A stretch of DNA of 64,000 nucleotides from Ailurus styani (lineage: Eukaryota > Chordata > Mammalia > Carnivora > Ailuridae). Shown piece after piece: positions 11,845-25,312 of the stretch. Position 1 is the first letter of the stretch; each line of letters begins with the position of its first letter. The translations under genes and the position numbers were made by a program. The stretch covers positions 804,879 through 868,878 of the forward strand of contig LNAC01000376.1 in assembly GCA_002007465.1 (NCBI GenBank), given 5' to 3'. The notes below the pieces were generated by a model, which saw only the letters and a list, made by a program, of their open reading frames with translations, had not been told where the DNA came from and ran no database searches.

Positions 11845-13282
11845 GGGAGGGGGAGAGAGCAAGTATTTGTGGCCTTCACAACCCCCTGCCCTGTATCTAA
11901 GTCTAGCATGGCAGGAAAAGCCAATAAGCAGATGGCTGGTGACATTCTATTATCATTGCACTCCAGCTTTCTGAGAACCTGGTCCTAGGCAGAGAACACT
12001 GTGGAAGAATAACACTGGACCATGTCCTCGACAACCACATCTTTCACTTAAGTCCTCATGCCTCACTTGTTTTCAAAGTTACCTGGTCTTTCACTTCACC
12101 GAAAAGACCAATTCTCCAACGTCCCTTCTCTTGGCTGAAGAATGCTTTCTCAGAAGTGGCTGAAGCATTGATATGATCCAACAAGCTGTCACTTCTTTTT
12201 GTACCCGTTGAGCCCTTTTCTGCATTTGACCTGTTGCCCACATCTGCGTTCTGCCTGCTTTCCCCTCCTTTGCTACACCCCACCACGCAAAGGGAGGTCT
12301 TCCTCAAGACACTGGATCCAAGCACCTTTGTTCTCCATTTCTCCTCTCACACCCTTCAGCTACCACTTGTGCGGGAGCACACTGTTACCTCGCCCAGGCT
12401 GCCCCTTCACACCAGTTAGAGACCTGTGCTTTTGCTTCCTTCTGCACACGACTTAGACCTGCCAGTTCCTCAAACATAGTACATACCCAATCAAAAGGAT
12501 CACGATCTTCTTCCAACCGCATCATTTCCAGGCAGGCCTGCGGCCCTACGTACTCTGCCTGCAAATGGTAGTCTCCCTGTCTTCTCCTCCCATCCATCCC
12601 TGACCTCTAGCAAGCCTACACACAGAACTCCCAGACCTTGGCCTTTGTGTGCTTCTTACAGGTGGAAAGACAGGTTACTTTGGGCCAGAAACAGCTGCCA
12701 GGACACCTCTTTGGAGACCTTTCTTACCTGGTATACATGATTTTCAGTGGCTCCCCAGCCCTGACCAAAATGAGTCCAACACCTCTGCCCAACATCCCTG
12801 TCATTGTAACATGACTCCAACCTTCCTCTGTGGCATTACTTCCCTCCCTCCACCCCGGCCCTTCTGCTGGGAGCTGATCTTTCTACTGACATGGACTGTT
12901 GGCTCTTTTCTGCCCCGGCCCAAGGTCTTCATCTCTACATCTCCACTTAATGCTCTTCCCTTCTTCAAAGAGTGCTGAGTTCCTACTTCACCCTTCAAAA
13001 CCGTTCACAAACATCCATTCACTGTAAAGCCTTTTCAGTTCTCCAAAATGGTCGAAATCTGAATACTACACTGCCTTGCTATGAGTAACTGAATGGCTGG
13101 CCCTTTGAGGGGGCTTGGATTAGGTGATCCATCTTTGGACTCCAAAGACATTTATGATAGTGGCTTGTACAGAACTGAGATTAGGTGATTTAGCTGATGA
13201 CGTGAACCTCTGAGCAAACAGTTTACCACTTCCAGACCTTAGGAGAAAACCAAATCCAAGAATAGCTAAGAGAGACGCTTAC

Positions 13283-13406
13283 CCATAGATTCTGAAGTCT
13301 GACTGCCGACCACCCGGAGCAGCATAGGCTGACTGCTGTCTGACCTCTGAAGAGAGGTAGAAGGAGAAGACACTGTTGTACCATTCACCTTGGCCTCTGC
13401 CTGGGG
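13283..13406 (-). CDS. DMD: Dystrophin exon 76
   Basis: This 124 bp exon encodes P-Q-A-E-A-K-V-N-G-T-T-V-S-S-P-S-T-S, then L-Q-R-S-D-S-S-Q-P-M-L-L-R-V-V-G and S-Q-T-S-E-S-M plus one base. It is part of the Ser-rich tail after the coiled coils. The acceptor reads ACCTTAG and the donor GTAAGC. The residue five from the end is Glu (codon GAA), where I recall Asp in the human protein. It leaves in phase 1. The remaining tail (exons 77-79) is outside the window. Confidence 0.96.
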
Positions 13407-14140
13407 CTAAGGTATCCAAAAGAAAACAGGATTATTAGTTTTCAGGACAAACGCTCAATCAGAACCTTTTCTTCTACTTAGAAACCTCCCAAATTTTGCT
13501 GTTGATAATCTCCACGATATTGTCTTTGTACCTAAACTGTGCCCCCTTACACGTTTGAGAAGAAGTTACAGCCACACTGGAATAAGATACATAAAATCAT
13601 GAGACCAAATAACTGAACAATTTAGAAGGTCACGTGGGAATGACAGAACCATGTGAGACCACAACACTGCAGGACGGAATTCATACTTCTATAAAGTATG
13701 AAGTAACAGGATGGAGAGAACATCTCTCAAACTTTAGCGTTTCTAGAGAGGACCTCGGGCAGGTAGGGCCTGCTACAATGTGCTCTCTCGCTAGGTTTTC
13801 ACTGGAGGCTGAACACGGTATGTTTTAGGAATTAGAAAAAAATCGAAAGGTCTACCAGGAAATGAGACAAACTTTTCACTTTTAGGAAACCAGGGGGAAA
13901 CCTTGCAGTAATTTTAGATGAATTTTAAATGGCTCAAATAAAAAAAATGTAGGAAACAATCTTGAACAAATATAAAAAGATGCACTAGTTTTCCTCCTCT
14001 TCTTACACCCCAAGTCCTCAACAAACCGATACTTGTCGGCGTTCTACAAGGGACTCTGCGAGTTCTATGTTTTGGTTTTATCTACGAGAAGAGAAGGGAA
14101 TCTTGGTCAATATCCCAGGTTAGACAGATGTGGGCCTCAC
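13407..14140 (-). other. DMD: Intron 75 of DMD (734 bp)
   Basis: This short intron lies between the GTGAGG donor of exon 75 and the ACCTTAG acceptor of exon 76. No repeat, RNA gene or other coding signal was recognised in it. Confidence 0.9.
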
Positions 14141-14384
14141 TTGCTCCAGCAGCTGCCTGAGCCTGTGTAACTGTGACTCCAGCTGTTTGTTGTGATCCTC
14201 CAGAATTTGCATCCTGGCTTCCAGGCGGCCCTTGTGTTGACGCAGTAGCTTGGCCTCGGCAATGAGCTCAGCATCCCGGGGACTTTGGGGAGAAGTGGGC
14301 ATCATTTCAGGAGGGGACGGCAGTGGGGACAGGCCTTTATGTTCATGCTGCTGCTTCAGACGATCATATTCTGCTTGCAGATTT
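14141..14384 (-). CDS. DMD: Dystrophin exon 75 (coiled coils binding dystrobrevin)
   Basis: This 244 bp exon finishes an Arg codon and encodes 81 residues, from [10 protein letters not shown] to Q-L-L-E-Q. It contains the end of the first coiled coil, a Pro/Ser-rich linker ([19 protein letters not shown]) and the second coiled coil with regular leucines ([20 protein letters not shown], then [14 protein letters not shown]). The acceptor reads GCCAACAG and the donor GTGAGG. The frame stays open into intron 74 for about 24 codons, but the AG border and the protein match fix the exon start. It ends in phase 0. Confidence 0.98.
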
Positions 14385-15129
14385 CTGTTGGCATCACAAA
14401 AAGTGGAAAAAGAAAGAAAAAAACCCAGAAAGTTGAAAATCATCACCAGATTTCATATAAAATGGCAGAGATACATCTGACCACCACCACCACACACAAC
14501 AGCAAGCAAAAGAGAGGTACTTAATGAATGGTTTTTATGATGACGATCTTTGCGATGCTTAAGAAACAAAAGAAAACTGGGGAGAGTCTTCCCGCTGTGT
14601 GAGGGGAGATGTTTTTCAACCTCTTAGCTGACGAGAGCCGCGTTCAGATGAGCAAACAGCAGTGGGTTCAGTCATTTTACAACCATATTTCCCTACAATG
14701 TCACGAGATTACAAATCTTTATACCTCTGTCAACATGGGTTTGCTTAAAAAAAAAATTACACAGTCGCAACAGCAATGTGGAACAGCCTAGTAGCAGCGT
14801 AACCATGAACCCACCACACTGTTGTAATAAACTGAACATTTGCCGTGTTTTCTTCAAAATGTTTTTGAAGAAATAAAGCTGTAGCTTTCCTATGTGCTCT
14901 CCTCAATACCCCAGCAGTCCCTCCTCCCCATTGCCCCCCGAGGAGAAAATGCCGTCCGGAACTCAGTGTCTACCGTTACCATGAATGTATGCATGAAGAT
15001 TAGGTTGAACTTAGTCAAGATGTTGATATTTGGCTGTTTGTCTTACCTACAAAAGGGGCCATTTCCTGTGACTGAACCTGTTATTTGGGATGTTCTTAAA
15101 CTTTAAGAATATTATGTTTAAGAAGATAC

Positions 15130-15860
15130 ATACCATTCTAAGAGTTACTTTTTGCCTTTAACACCGTTTCGGAGATTTATCCAGGTTGATACATAATAGG
15201 TCCTGATCTTAATTTTTCTATTATTCTGCTGCTTGACTAGGTCAACAACATTCTTGTGTCAGTGGATATATAAGTTTCCACCCATCACTATTACAAACAG
15301 AGATGCAATTAACTTCCTTCTGTGTCCTTGGATACCTGTTCAAGAGATTCTTTACAGGACGTAGCTGGATGTGGAATTGCTGGGGTTTGAGCAATCTCTT
15401 TAACTGCATTCAGGGCATCCTGTAGTACACAAATTTTAAATTTCAATATATTCCTGCAGGTTTTCTGCTTTTTATGTCGTAAGACAATCTTCCCTACACC
15501 TCCACTTTAAAGTTTAAGTCCTCCAGAATCTTTTGTGCCTGGTGTAAAGACACGATCTAATTTCACTCCGCAGGGAGGTTACGGAGCCAGGCTTCTTGAC
15601 TGTAAAGTCCGTCTCCTCTTCACTGATTTCTAAGAGTGGCTCTGCAGTACATCAAGCGCCCATAAATACACCAGTGTGCTTCTGAGCTGTTTGGTGGGTT
15701 TATTTTTATGCCCCCATGCAGATCGCTCACTACAACTTGAAATAAATTGGTGTCTAGGAGGCCCTCCTACTCTGTCCTGCCTTAAAAGTGTCTTGGCTCT
15801 TCTTGTTGAAATTTGGGACTTGAGTGAGTTACAGTGGGGGTATATATAGGTTCAACAGGA
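15130..15860 (-). mobile_element. Ancient L1 fragment
   Basis: Phrases such as 'ggatgtggaattgctggggt' and 'aacattcttgtgtcagtgga' match the 3' part of old mammalian L1 elements read in reverse. It is heavily decayed, and its edges are uncertain. Confidence 0.45.
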
Positions 15861-17139
15861 AAGAAGTGACTTCATGTTTATGGAGTCTTCACATCCAAGA
15901 ATGTGCTGAATCTTGGAACTCCAGTCTTATTCCACATCCATTAATAATGTTCTGTAATTCACTGGGTTTTTTCCTGTCGCTCTTCAGGTTGAATGCTGAA
16001 GCCGTTTATGTTTTTTAATAAGGACATTTAAGGGTGCAGATTTCCTTCCTGCTTTAGAAGTGCTGAGACAATAATTCCAACGGAGGACACTTCTACTATT
16101 GGCTATACCGTGTGCTGGATTAGAACCCTTGATCTCTTTCTTCCAGTTTCAGGAAATAGCACAATAAGATGACAGATACCCGTTGCTCATAGATGATACT
16201 TCGTCAGCTGAGAGAACTGCTTATCCACCAATGGGGAGGTCTGGATCGCTGAGGGAAGGCACGAGATGCAAGCAGATGTTCCATACTTGAAAGATCCACA
16301 GGGGATGGTATGGCTTCCAAAATGTGGGATGTCCACATAAAAGAAGACATAAAATCCCATCTATTCTTGTTTTCTTTTTAAAGTTCTATCCTGGACCTAG
16401 TTTTACAAAGTTTCTGGACTTGTTGAAAGTCATGCAGGAAATCAATACCTGATTTTTCTCATGCACAGGAATATAATCTCTGATCTGTTTTGACTGAAAT
16501 CCTATCTATCTTCTATTAATTTGCAAGGAGAGCTGTGTGTACACACTTTGTTTCAGGGCAAGTCTCTTTGACAAAGGAGTAATAAGATAACAAGTTTACC
16601 CTGAGCCAGATTCTGCACATCAGTCCTCTAGGTAGGAACCAATGTATATAGTTATTGACATCAATTAAATCCAGTTCCTAACTGCTTAACTGACAATCAT
16701 CTAAATATTTCCGTGAACTGGAAGCAGCAACCAATGTTTAGAAGGTTGCACTTGATGGAAGTTACCTTCTTACTCCTTTGCAGTTGTTCACTAGAAGAAA
16801 TCCACCTTCACTGAAAAGTCCCAACTACCACCACCTTTTAAGGGAGAATCCTAATCAAGATTCTTCTCTCTACCAGACTGTTCATCCACAGTGTTCATTC
16901 TGAAAACACTATTTTTAGATGTGGACGACAGGATACTACAGCAAACGATTACTGTCTTCCCACCCATTTTTCACAAAGATACAGATAAGGAGACTACCTT
17001 TTCTGGAGTGGTCTTCCTTGGTGTCTTGATCCTCTGGGTTTAGTCCAAACAGCTCTCTTTTTAGGAGTTCTAAGTGTCTTTGTTCAGAAAACATGGCTTA
17101 GTATATATAACACATGACATTTCTGTTTGGTTTCCAGGG

Positions 17140-17710
17140 AAAACCAGAAAAGGCTCATTTGAATCTGCCAGGGCTTCCCAAGGCTGGGCTGTAAAGAATA
17201 CCAACTGCTCTACGGAGACCCTTTCTTGCCTTCGCAGATGTTGGAAATTGCTCTCAGGAGACCATTTCCTTAAAGACTCATATCCTTCTTCAGTTCTGGA
17301 AGATTCTCAGCTATTGCGCCTTCAAATACTGCTTCTGTGCCATTTCCTCCACATTCTTCCGAAACTCCTCCTAGACATATTTTGGAGCCATGTGGTAAAT
17401 TTCCATTTCTCTTCATTGCTTATTTATATTTTTTAATTCCCTTATCTTCTCTGATAGGGTACAGTCTAGACTATGTCCTGTCTACTGACTTCAGTAATTT
17501 CAATGACAATAGTTCGTATTTCCAAAGATCTTTTTGCAAATCCATTTGGTTCTTTGTTATTGTGTTTTTTACGTATCTGTTTAAATCAGCTCTACACCTA
17601 GTACCAGGCTCGAACTTGCAACCCTGAGATTAAGAGTCGCCTGCTCTACTGACTGAGCCAGCCAGGCACCCCGGTTCTTTGTTATATTCATAAATGTGAT
17701 TTCCTTATTT
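17140..17710 (-). mobile_element. Ancient L1 fragment (5' / ORF1-type region), split by a SINE
   Basis: The text 'cttcagttctggaagattct' followed by 'cttcaaatactgcttctgtg' resembles the ORF1-side region of old L1 elements in reverse. A tRNA-type SINE with clean target duplication interrupts it at 17561. Confidence 0.5.
17561..17672 (-). mobile_element. Short tRNA-type carnivore SINE
   Basis: In reverse it reads 'ggggtgcctggctggctcag', followed by a tRNA-like body of about 100 bp. A 13 bp duplication, 'ggttctttgttat', lies at 17548-17560 and 17673-17685. This is the shorter, older SINE type with 'ctggctggctcag'. Confidence 0.9.
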
Positions 17711-18339
17711 ATTTCCTCTCCTTCCCAACTCACCTCTCTCTGTCAAGTAGTTTTGTGGCTATTCCCGCCCAGGGCCTCTGGTCTAGAGGTAGGTCTTAGA
17801 CTGCTAGTTTATGGCTCTTGGATTGAGGGGTATGAATGCACTTACTGCTCTACTGCATCATCAGGGAGCACAGTTCGGGTCCTGGGTTCAAGGTGGTGAA
17901 GTGAAGCTCTCCTTCACAACTGCATGCCTCACCTCCTCCCCAAGGTCACCGCGTTAGAGCACCATGCTGCTTCCCTGGCTGTGGAGAAGCTGTTGTCCCC
18001 CGCAGCAGCCCGCATCGTTCATTCTCCATTTCAAGTCCAAGTCTGTCTGGGAGTATGTTTTTGCGGAGCCCTCATTTTAAAAGGTGGGGGCCTCAGGCCA
18101 GGCATTTAAAGAGAATTTTAATAATGAAAGTCCACTAACATCCCTACATGCTGCTCACCATGCCCTGGTTTTCTTCTTTTCATTCCATATGTTGTCTACC
18201 CCGGGATCAATGGTAGGAAGATGGCTTAGAACGAGGGCTCAGGTTATCTACATCAGAAGCCTACCAGGACATGTTGACATTATGGAGGCAGCGTCAGTGT
18301 TCCCTCAGTATGCACGCACACGAAATGTGTCAAACAAGA

Positions 18340-18426
18340 GGGGCGCCTGGCTGGCTCAGTCAGAGCACACAGCTGTTGATTTCAGGGTTGTGAGTTTGAG
18401 CCCCGTGTTGGGTACAGAGATACCTT
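18340..18426 (+). mobile_element. Short tRNA-type carnivore SINE
   Basis: Head 'ggggcgcctggctggctcag', then 'agtttgagccccgtgttggg'. It is the short type, with a decayed tail. Confidence 0.85.
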
Positions 18427-19229
18427 GATTTTGTGGGACTAAGTTTCCCTCCTAAAGCTTGGAGGCAGGACAGCCTATCCTGCCAAAGGTTCAAAATTGG
18501 CCAGAAAACAAGGAAAATACCAAGTTCTTGGGGTTCATATTCTCTTCTAAAGGTACTTATTTGAAGTGTCGAGGTAACTTTTCCTAATAAAGGTGGTCAC
18601 AGTCGTAGAGTTGTTTAGGGCATATTTTTGTTAGGGATTCAGAATTAAAGTTATTTTCTTATATTTCAAAGGCATTGGCATAGATGTTTTTAAAGTGTGT
18701 CATGATACTAGATTTCTTTGGACATAGTATTTATAAAGCATGGAGCGGAGATCACTCACTTCCATAAAAGGCTAGTGGGATATTTACCCCTGCTCCAAGG
18801 TGAGTTGTTTTAAAGCTTAACTACAAACACACAGTTTACTCACTTCAATACAGCTGGCTACAGACTTATATCATTACCTATGTTGGAACGCTTTTCTTGC
18901 AATTATACACGTACATATCACCCCTATTAATTCTCTAATTGTTAGAGTGTATTTATGTTCTCATTTCAATATAGTTGACTATATGTCAGCAATCAGATGA
19001 CGACTCCACAGAGAATCTATTTACATTCTTGATTATCTTGTAAATTATAGTAGCTCTCTAAAGAACACTAATTCAAATTCACTGCACATGGCTTTTGTCA
19101 CCACAATTTCTTCCAGCAGTCATCCTAAGAAGTCTCCCATTATTTTCTTATTCTCTACAGCACTTAAAAAAATCCCTCCATTCTACACTTATATAGCTGT
19201 ATCTGGCATCAAATGTACAAACATGGTTG

Positions 19230-22200
19230 TTCAGACACCAATTTACACACAAAAATTTCCTAACCATAACATTTCATCCAAAAACTGCAGAATACACTTT
19301 TTTTTTCAAGTGCATGTGGAACATTCTCCAAGACAGAGCACATGTTAGGCCATGAAACAAGCCTCAATAAGTAAGTTTAAGACGACGGAAATCACATCAA
19401 GCCTCTTTTCTGACCAGGAGGGTATGGAACCAGAAATCAAGTACAAGAAAAAATACTGGAAAAAGACGACCATGTGGAGAGTAAACCACGAATGGGTCAA
19501 CAACAACAAAATCAAAGAGGAAATAAAAAAATACACAGAGACAGACAAATGAAAATGGGAACACATGGGTTCAAAATCTTTGGGACACAGCAAAGGAAGT
19601 TCATAGGGATACAGGCCTACGTCAAGAAAAAAGCAAAGTCTCAAATAATCTAACCCAGGCTAACCTATGCCTAGAGGAACTAGAAAAGGAAAAACCAACA
19701 AAGCCTGAAGTTCAAAGGAAGGAAGGAAAGAATAAAGATCAGAGAGGACATAAATAGAAACTGAAACTCAGAGCTGGTTCTTTGGAAGGATCAACAAAAT
19801 TGATAAATCTTTAGCCAGACTTGTCAAGAGAAGAGTACTTAAATAAGAAACAAAAGGGGAGAAATACAAAAAATTACATGCCAATAAATTGGACAACCTG
19901 GGTAAATTGCTAGAAACATACAATCTCCCAAAAGTGAGGAAGAAACAAAGTTTGAACACATTGATTAGTAGTAATGAAAATCAGTAATTAAAAAAATCCC
20001 AACAAACAAAAGGCTCGGACCAGATGGCTTCACAGGTGTTTTATACTGAACATTTAAGGAAGCGTTATTACCTATTGTACCTGCACAGTTCCCAAGAAAG
20101 AAAATTACAGGCCAATATCCCTGATGAATGTAGATGACAAAATCCTCCAGAAAATGTTAGCCAACCCAATTCAGTAATACATTAAAATGATGAATCAACA
20201 TGACATACCACATTAAGGACGGAAGCCATATGATCATTTCAATACACAGAGCAAAAAGCATTTGAGAAACTTTAACATCCATTCATGATAAAAACTCTGA
20301 ACAAAGTGGGCTTAGAGCACAACTCAACATGATAAAGGTGATCTATGATAAAGGTGATCTGTGACAAAGCCACAGCTAACATCATGCCCCATGTGAAAAC
20401 CTTCAGAGCTTTTCCTCTAAGATTAGTGACAAGACAAGGATGTCCACTCTCACCACTCTTAGTCAACATAGGACCGGAAGTCCTAGCCACAGCAATCTGA
20501 CAAGAAACAGAAGGCATCCAAACTGGTAAGGAAGAAACAAGATTGTTACTATTTGCAGATGACATGATACTACACAGAGAAAACCCTAAAGACTTAGAAT
20601 AAATGAATTCAGTGAAGTTCCAGGACATAAAATAAGTAGAAATATGTTGTGTTTCAGTACACTAACAATGAAGCAGCAGAAAGAGTAAGAAATTCCATTT
20701 CACAACTGCATCAAAAAGAATACCTAGGAATAGAATTTAAACCAAGGAGGCGAAAGGCATGTACTTTGATGAAGGACAGATGACACAAACAAATGGAAAG
20801 ATGTTCAGTTATTCATGGATTAGAAAAATATTGAAATGTCCATACTACACAAAACAATCTACAAGACTCAATGCAATCTCTATCAAAATACCAAAAGTAT
20901 TTTTCACATAACTAGATCCCATAACCCAATCTGTATGGAACCACATTAGACCCCATACTAGCCAAAGCAATCTTGAGAAGGAAGAACAAAGCTGGAGCTA
21001 TCACAATCTCAGAGTGCAAGGTAAACTACACAGGTGTAGTAATCAAAACAGTACGGTATTGGGACAAAAACAGAAACATCAATGGAACAGAAGAGAGGGC
21101 CTAGAAATCAGTAATTATTTAGATGGTCAATAGTCTATGACAAAGGAGGCAGGAATATATAATGGGAGAAATAGAGTTTCTTCAGTAAATGGTGCTGGGA
21201 AAACTGGACAGCTATATGCCAAAGAACAAAATTCACTTACTCCATATATAAACATAAACTCAAGATGGCTTAAAGACCTAAATGTGAGCTCTAAAACCAT
21301 AAAAATTCTAAAAGAACACAGGCAATAATTTCTTGGACACTGACCTTAATAACTTTTTTTTGGATAGGTCTATGTCTCCTCAGGAAAGAGAAATAAAACT
21401 GAAAATGAACTATTGGGACTACATCAAAGTAAAAAGCTTCTACAAAGCAAAGGAAATCACCAACAAAACAAATAGGCAACCTACTAAATGGAAAAAGATA
21501 TTTGCAAATGATGTATCAGATAAGGTGTTATATATATATTTTGTATATATAAACAACTATAACTCAACACCAAAAAAAAAATCAAAACACAAAACAATTA
21601 AAACATGGGCAAAGAACCTGAATATGCTGTTTTCCAAATAACACATACAGATGGCCAGTGGACACAGAAAAAAAAATGTTTTATCATCACTAATCACCAG
21701 GGAAATGCAAATCCTAACCCCAGTGAGCTAGCACTTTACACTTGTCAGAATGGCTAGTACCAGAAAACCAAGAAACAAGTGTTGGTGATGAGGAGAAAAA
21801 GGAAACCTGGTACACCATTGGTGCGAGTGTAAATTGGTGCAGCCACTGTGGAAAACAGTATAGAGTTTCCTCAAAAAATTAAATATAGTACTACCATATG
21901 ACTCAGAAATTCCACTTCTAGATATTTATATGAAGACTAATTAAAAAAGGTGAATGCACTCCCATGTTAATTCCAGCATTATTCACAATAGCTAAACCAA
22001 CCTAAGGGTCCACTGAAAGAAAAATGGAAGAAGACTAAAAAAAATCTTGCCATTTGTGACAACATGGATGAACCTAGGGAGTATTAGGCCAAGTGAAATG
22101 AGTCAGAGAAAGGCTAATAAGCTTACCATTTCACTTATATGTGGAACCTAAAAACCGAAAGGAACAAACAATAGACTCATAAATACAGAGAACTGGTGGT

Positions 22201-22390
22201 TGCCAGAGGGGAGGAGATAGATAATAATGGAAACTACATGCATCATGGGGAGCCAACCGCATGCTGGACAGGATTGCTGAATCACTATATTGTACACCTG
22301 AGACTAATGTAACCTTGTATGTCAATTACACCTCAATTACAGATTGTAACTAGATGATGTTAGACAAAAAATAAAAGTTTTTAAAAAGAG
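19230..22390 (+). mobile_element. 5'-truncated L1 (ORF2 part and 3' UTR)
   Basis: Plus-strand L1, antisense to DMD. It starts within ORF2 ('gacagagcacatgttaggcc'), runs through the reverse transcriptase region ('aaggctcggaccagatggct', 'ttactatttgcagatgacat') and the C-terminal part, and ends in the 3' UTR ('ctatattgtacacctgagac') with an A-rich tail near 22365-22388. Many stops break ORF2, so it is dead. About 3.1 kb remains of the usual 6-7 kb. The 5' limit is approximate. Confidence 0.85.
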
Positions 22391-22567
22391 CTTACGAGCA
22401 ACAGAACGTGAAAGGACTCAACCTATCAGTTTCACCTATGAAAATGAGCAAAGTGTTGGCTCACATTTTCTGTTCTTTAGAACTTCGTGGATACTATTAT
22501 ACCAGTACTGAATATTACTCTAGAATAAAAGGTTACACTAAAAAGAAAAAAAAAAGATTTCCTAAGC

Positions 22568-22671
22568 ATGGGCACCTGGCTGGCTCAGTCAGAAGAGCCT
22601 GCAACTCCTGATCTCAGGGTCTGTCAGTTTGAGCCCCATTCTGGGTGTAGAGATTACTTAAAAATAAATAA
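22568..22671 (+). mobile_element. Short tRNA-type carnivore SINE
   Basis: Head 'gggcacctggctggctcagt', 'agtttgagccccattctggg', 'gtagagattacttaaaaata'. Flanking 'atttcct' copies suggest a target duplication. Confidence 0.87.
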
Positions 22672-23754
22672 ATTTCCTTATCAACTAATGGATCTAAGAA
22701 TCAAACTGGCCTTATATCCACCTATGTACCTGGCCCCTCCAGCAATCATAACTACCTACATGCTAGTTATGATAAAGGACATGCCAACAGGTTTTGCGTA
22801 CATTCTGTGAATTCACAGAGGTCAAGTGTTTTCAATGTCGGTCATCTACTCTTTAAATGGAACTTTCCATGCCAAGTGTAATTACATAATCCTACCATGG
22901 TATTTCTGAAATAAAGAACTGATGGCCACTTGGCAGTCATCAAGGTCTTTTTACCAGTAAAAGACGCTGACCTGTATACCAAAGCATCAGCACACCCAGG
23001 GCCTACTTCATAAGGTGGGAACAACTACAAAGGTTTGCATCTAAAAAGATGAGCCCCAGAGAAATCCAGCTTTACCCTCATACTTTATAAAAAGCAGCTA
23101 AATCACAGCCACCCCTGTGGATTGAGGCAAATTTAGTTTATCATATAGAACTATTACAGCTACTATAAATCTAGCAAATTAGCAGTTTCTAAAAAAAGGT
23201 GGGGGGGAGACAAATTTTGCAAGCATGATGTATTTTAAAAATGGGAAATGGCACAGTGCTTTTTCAATTATAATATAATTATTTAAAGCTATACCGTAAA
23301 ATTTTATCAAGCACCAACTCAGAAATACTCAACTAGATGCAAAAAGACATGAGCATGCCTTGGCAGGACCCGCGTTAACTAAGGAGAGGCTCACAGGGTG
23401 GGAAGGACAAGTATGTATATTTTAGATCTGCCTTAAGCAAAACAGTAAAAAACAGCAGGAACCCCCCGCCCCCTCCCCCGTCCCACCCCCGGCTCTTATT
23501 TCAAATCCTTCTCTCTGAACACTGCCACCCTTTCATGTATTTTCCAACGCCTTTCCTACTGAAATTCGCTCAGCATAAAGGTCTGACACAAAGTCTATTA
23601 AACCTTACTGGGATTTTAATGTACCATTTCTTCCAGTGATACCTGCATTTTAAGAGATGCTGAAGGATGTAAAGAAAAACAAGATTTTTTTTTTTTTTGG
23701 ACACATTGCCTTTTCGGTGCCTTTTACCAACCATGGCTGAAAAGGAAACTAGAG

Positions 23755-23875
23755 CACAGTTTTGAGAGCATGGTTTTGGTGTCAGGAAGACCTTGAATCA
23801 AAGCAAAGTTCTGCCACGTGCTGACACTAGGCCACAGACTTAAGCACTCATTTCATCAGGAGGATTAAGGAGGCA
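23755..23875 (+). repeat. MIR SINE fragment
   Basis: 'gagcatggttttggtgtcag' and 'caaagttctgccacgtgctg' match the first half of MIR. Confidence 0.5.
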
Positions 23876-24817
23876 GGATAGGGTCTACATTCCACATGTG
23901 CAACTTTCTAAGTGTTCATTATTATTGCTTCTTTCTCTCTACATTCTGCACTTCTTAGATTTGGAACTCAGGTGGGATAAAAGCGTCCTACCGAAAAAAA
24001 AAGTACTTAAATTATCTGAAACGAAAGCAATCAACTAACTGAGCTTGGCAAAATAAAATCACTGAGCTAGGATCTGGGATGAGATTTCCTTAAAACTACC
24101 AAATTATGGCCATTGATTATGGTGGTCACAAAATGTTCAGACTATGTCTACAGGGCTCATGTATGCAGATGTACTCTATTCTGGGGATATGCCCTTGACA
24201 CATCAGTGGACACCTTACTTGATTTCTAACAGAAGCTGACAACATTAAGGGGCTTTAGTTTTCTTTATCTCCAATGACAGATATTTTCCACAAATATCCT
24301 GATGAGGAACCAACACACTACTGTCAGTAGAATAAATATACTAATCAAAAGTTCAACAAAAGAAGAACTCATTAAAAAAAAAGTCCTCACTTCTTCACCT
24401 CACAAACAAAACCCCAAACAAAAATGACAGCAGCTACTCTTCACCATTCAAAAAGCACACCAGGACTGGAGAGGTTTTAGGAAGTGAGGAATCTAGTCCC
24501 CAGGAATGGTACTAGTGGGAGAAGTAGGTTTCAATTTTCAGACAAATACAGTAAAATATCAAACTTTCATTGTCTGTGGTCAGCAAAAAGCCGTAACAGT
24601 CGCTAGGAGAATCATAATTTTAAGCTTTGTGTGTCCTGGCTCGAGTCCCTCAGGAGTAGTTAGACTCGGCCTTAAATTCTCTCAGTAAATTCATCTTGAT
24701 GGCCTATTTTTCACTTGCTGGCACACACTGCTGTACACCCTGGCCATCTCTGATCCTCTGGCCTCCTCTGTTACAATGACAGAAACGACAGAAGCATTTC
24801 TTTAAAATAAGTCCTAG

Positions 24818-25312
24818 CACCTGTACACGAATGTTCAGGGCCGCACTGTCCGTAATAGGCACTCACTGGCAACAAGCCGCACGTCCACGACATGCTGACT
24901 GATGAGAAAACTGTGGCCAATCCGTGTGGTGGGTATCATTAACAAACAAGTACAAATACATGCTACAACATATAGGTCTCTGCAGATACTATGCTACGTG
25001 AAAGAAATCACTGACGCAAGACCACAGAGTGTATGATTCCCTTCATATGTAATGTCCAGAATAGGCATCTCCACAGAAACAGAAAATACATCACTGGCCA
25101 TCTAGGGCTAGACCCAGGTTGTTTTGGGAGAAATGGACAGTGACCAAAAATGGGTAAGGGGTTTCTTTTTGCGGTGAGGAAACTGCTCCCTAACTGACTG
25201 TGATGACGGCTGCACAACTCTGTAGATATACTACTAACCAGTGAATTGTAGCTTAAATAGGTGAATTGTATGGTACATGAATTGTATCTCAGTAAGGCTC
25301 TTACACAAAATG
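24818..25312 (+). mobile_element. Old L1 3' end
   Basis: The order 'cctgtacacgaatgttcagg', 'gtgtatgattcccttcatat', 'gggtttctttttgcggtgag' and 'ttgtatctcagtaaggctct' is that of an ancient mammalian L1 3' end on the plus strand. No coding capacity remains. Confidence 0.6.

Larger units (their letters stand above)
1..13282 (-). other. DMD: Intron 76 of DMD, 5' part (incomplete)
   Basis: This holds the donor side of intron 76 and runs off the left edge. It contains a decayed, nearly full-length L1 (about 1555-8962), SINEs at 363, 899 and 11709, and an ancient repeat near 9.9-10.3 kb. I see no exon 77. The stretches 1-345, 9120-9480, 10280-11700 and 11850-13280 show no recognisable gene, only unclassified intronic sequence. 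Positions 12220-13060 are pyrimidine-rich and may be very old repeat. Confidence 0.85.

Noticed and set aside
1..13282. Exon 77 of DMD and the gene's 3' end
   Set aside because: I looked for the reverse complement of the expected coding sequence in intron 76 and saw no match, so exons 77-79 are probably beyond the left edge.
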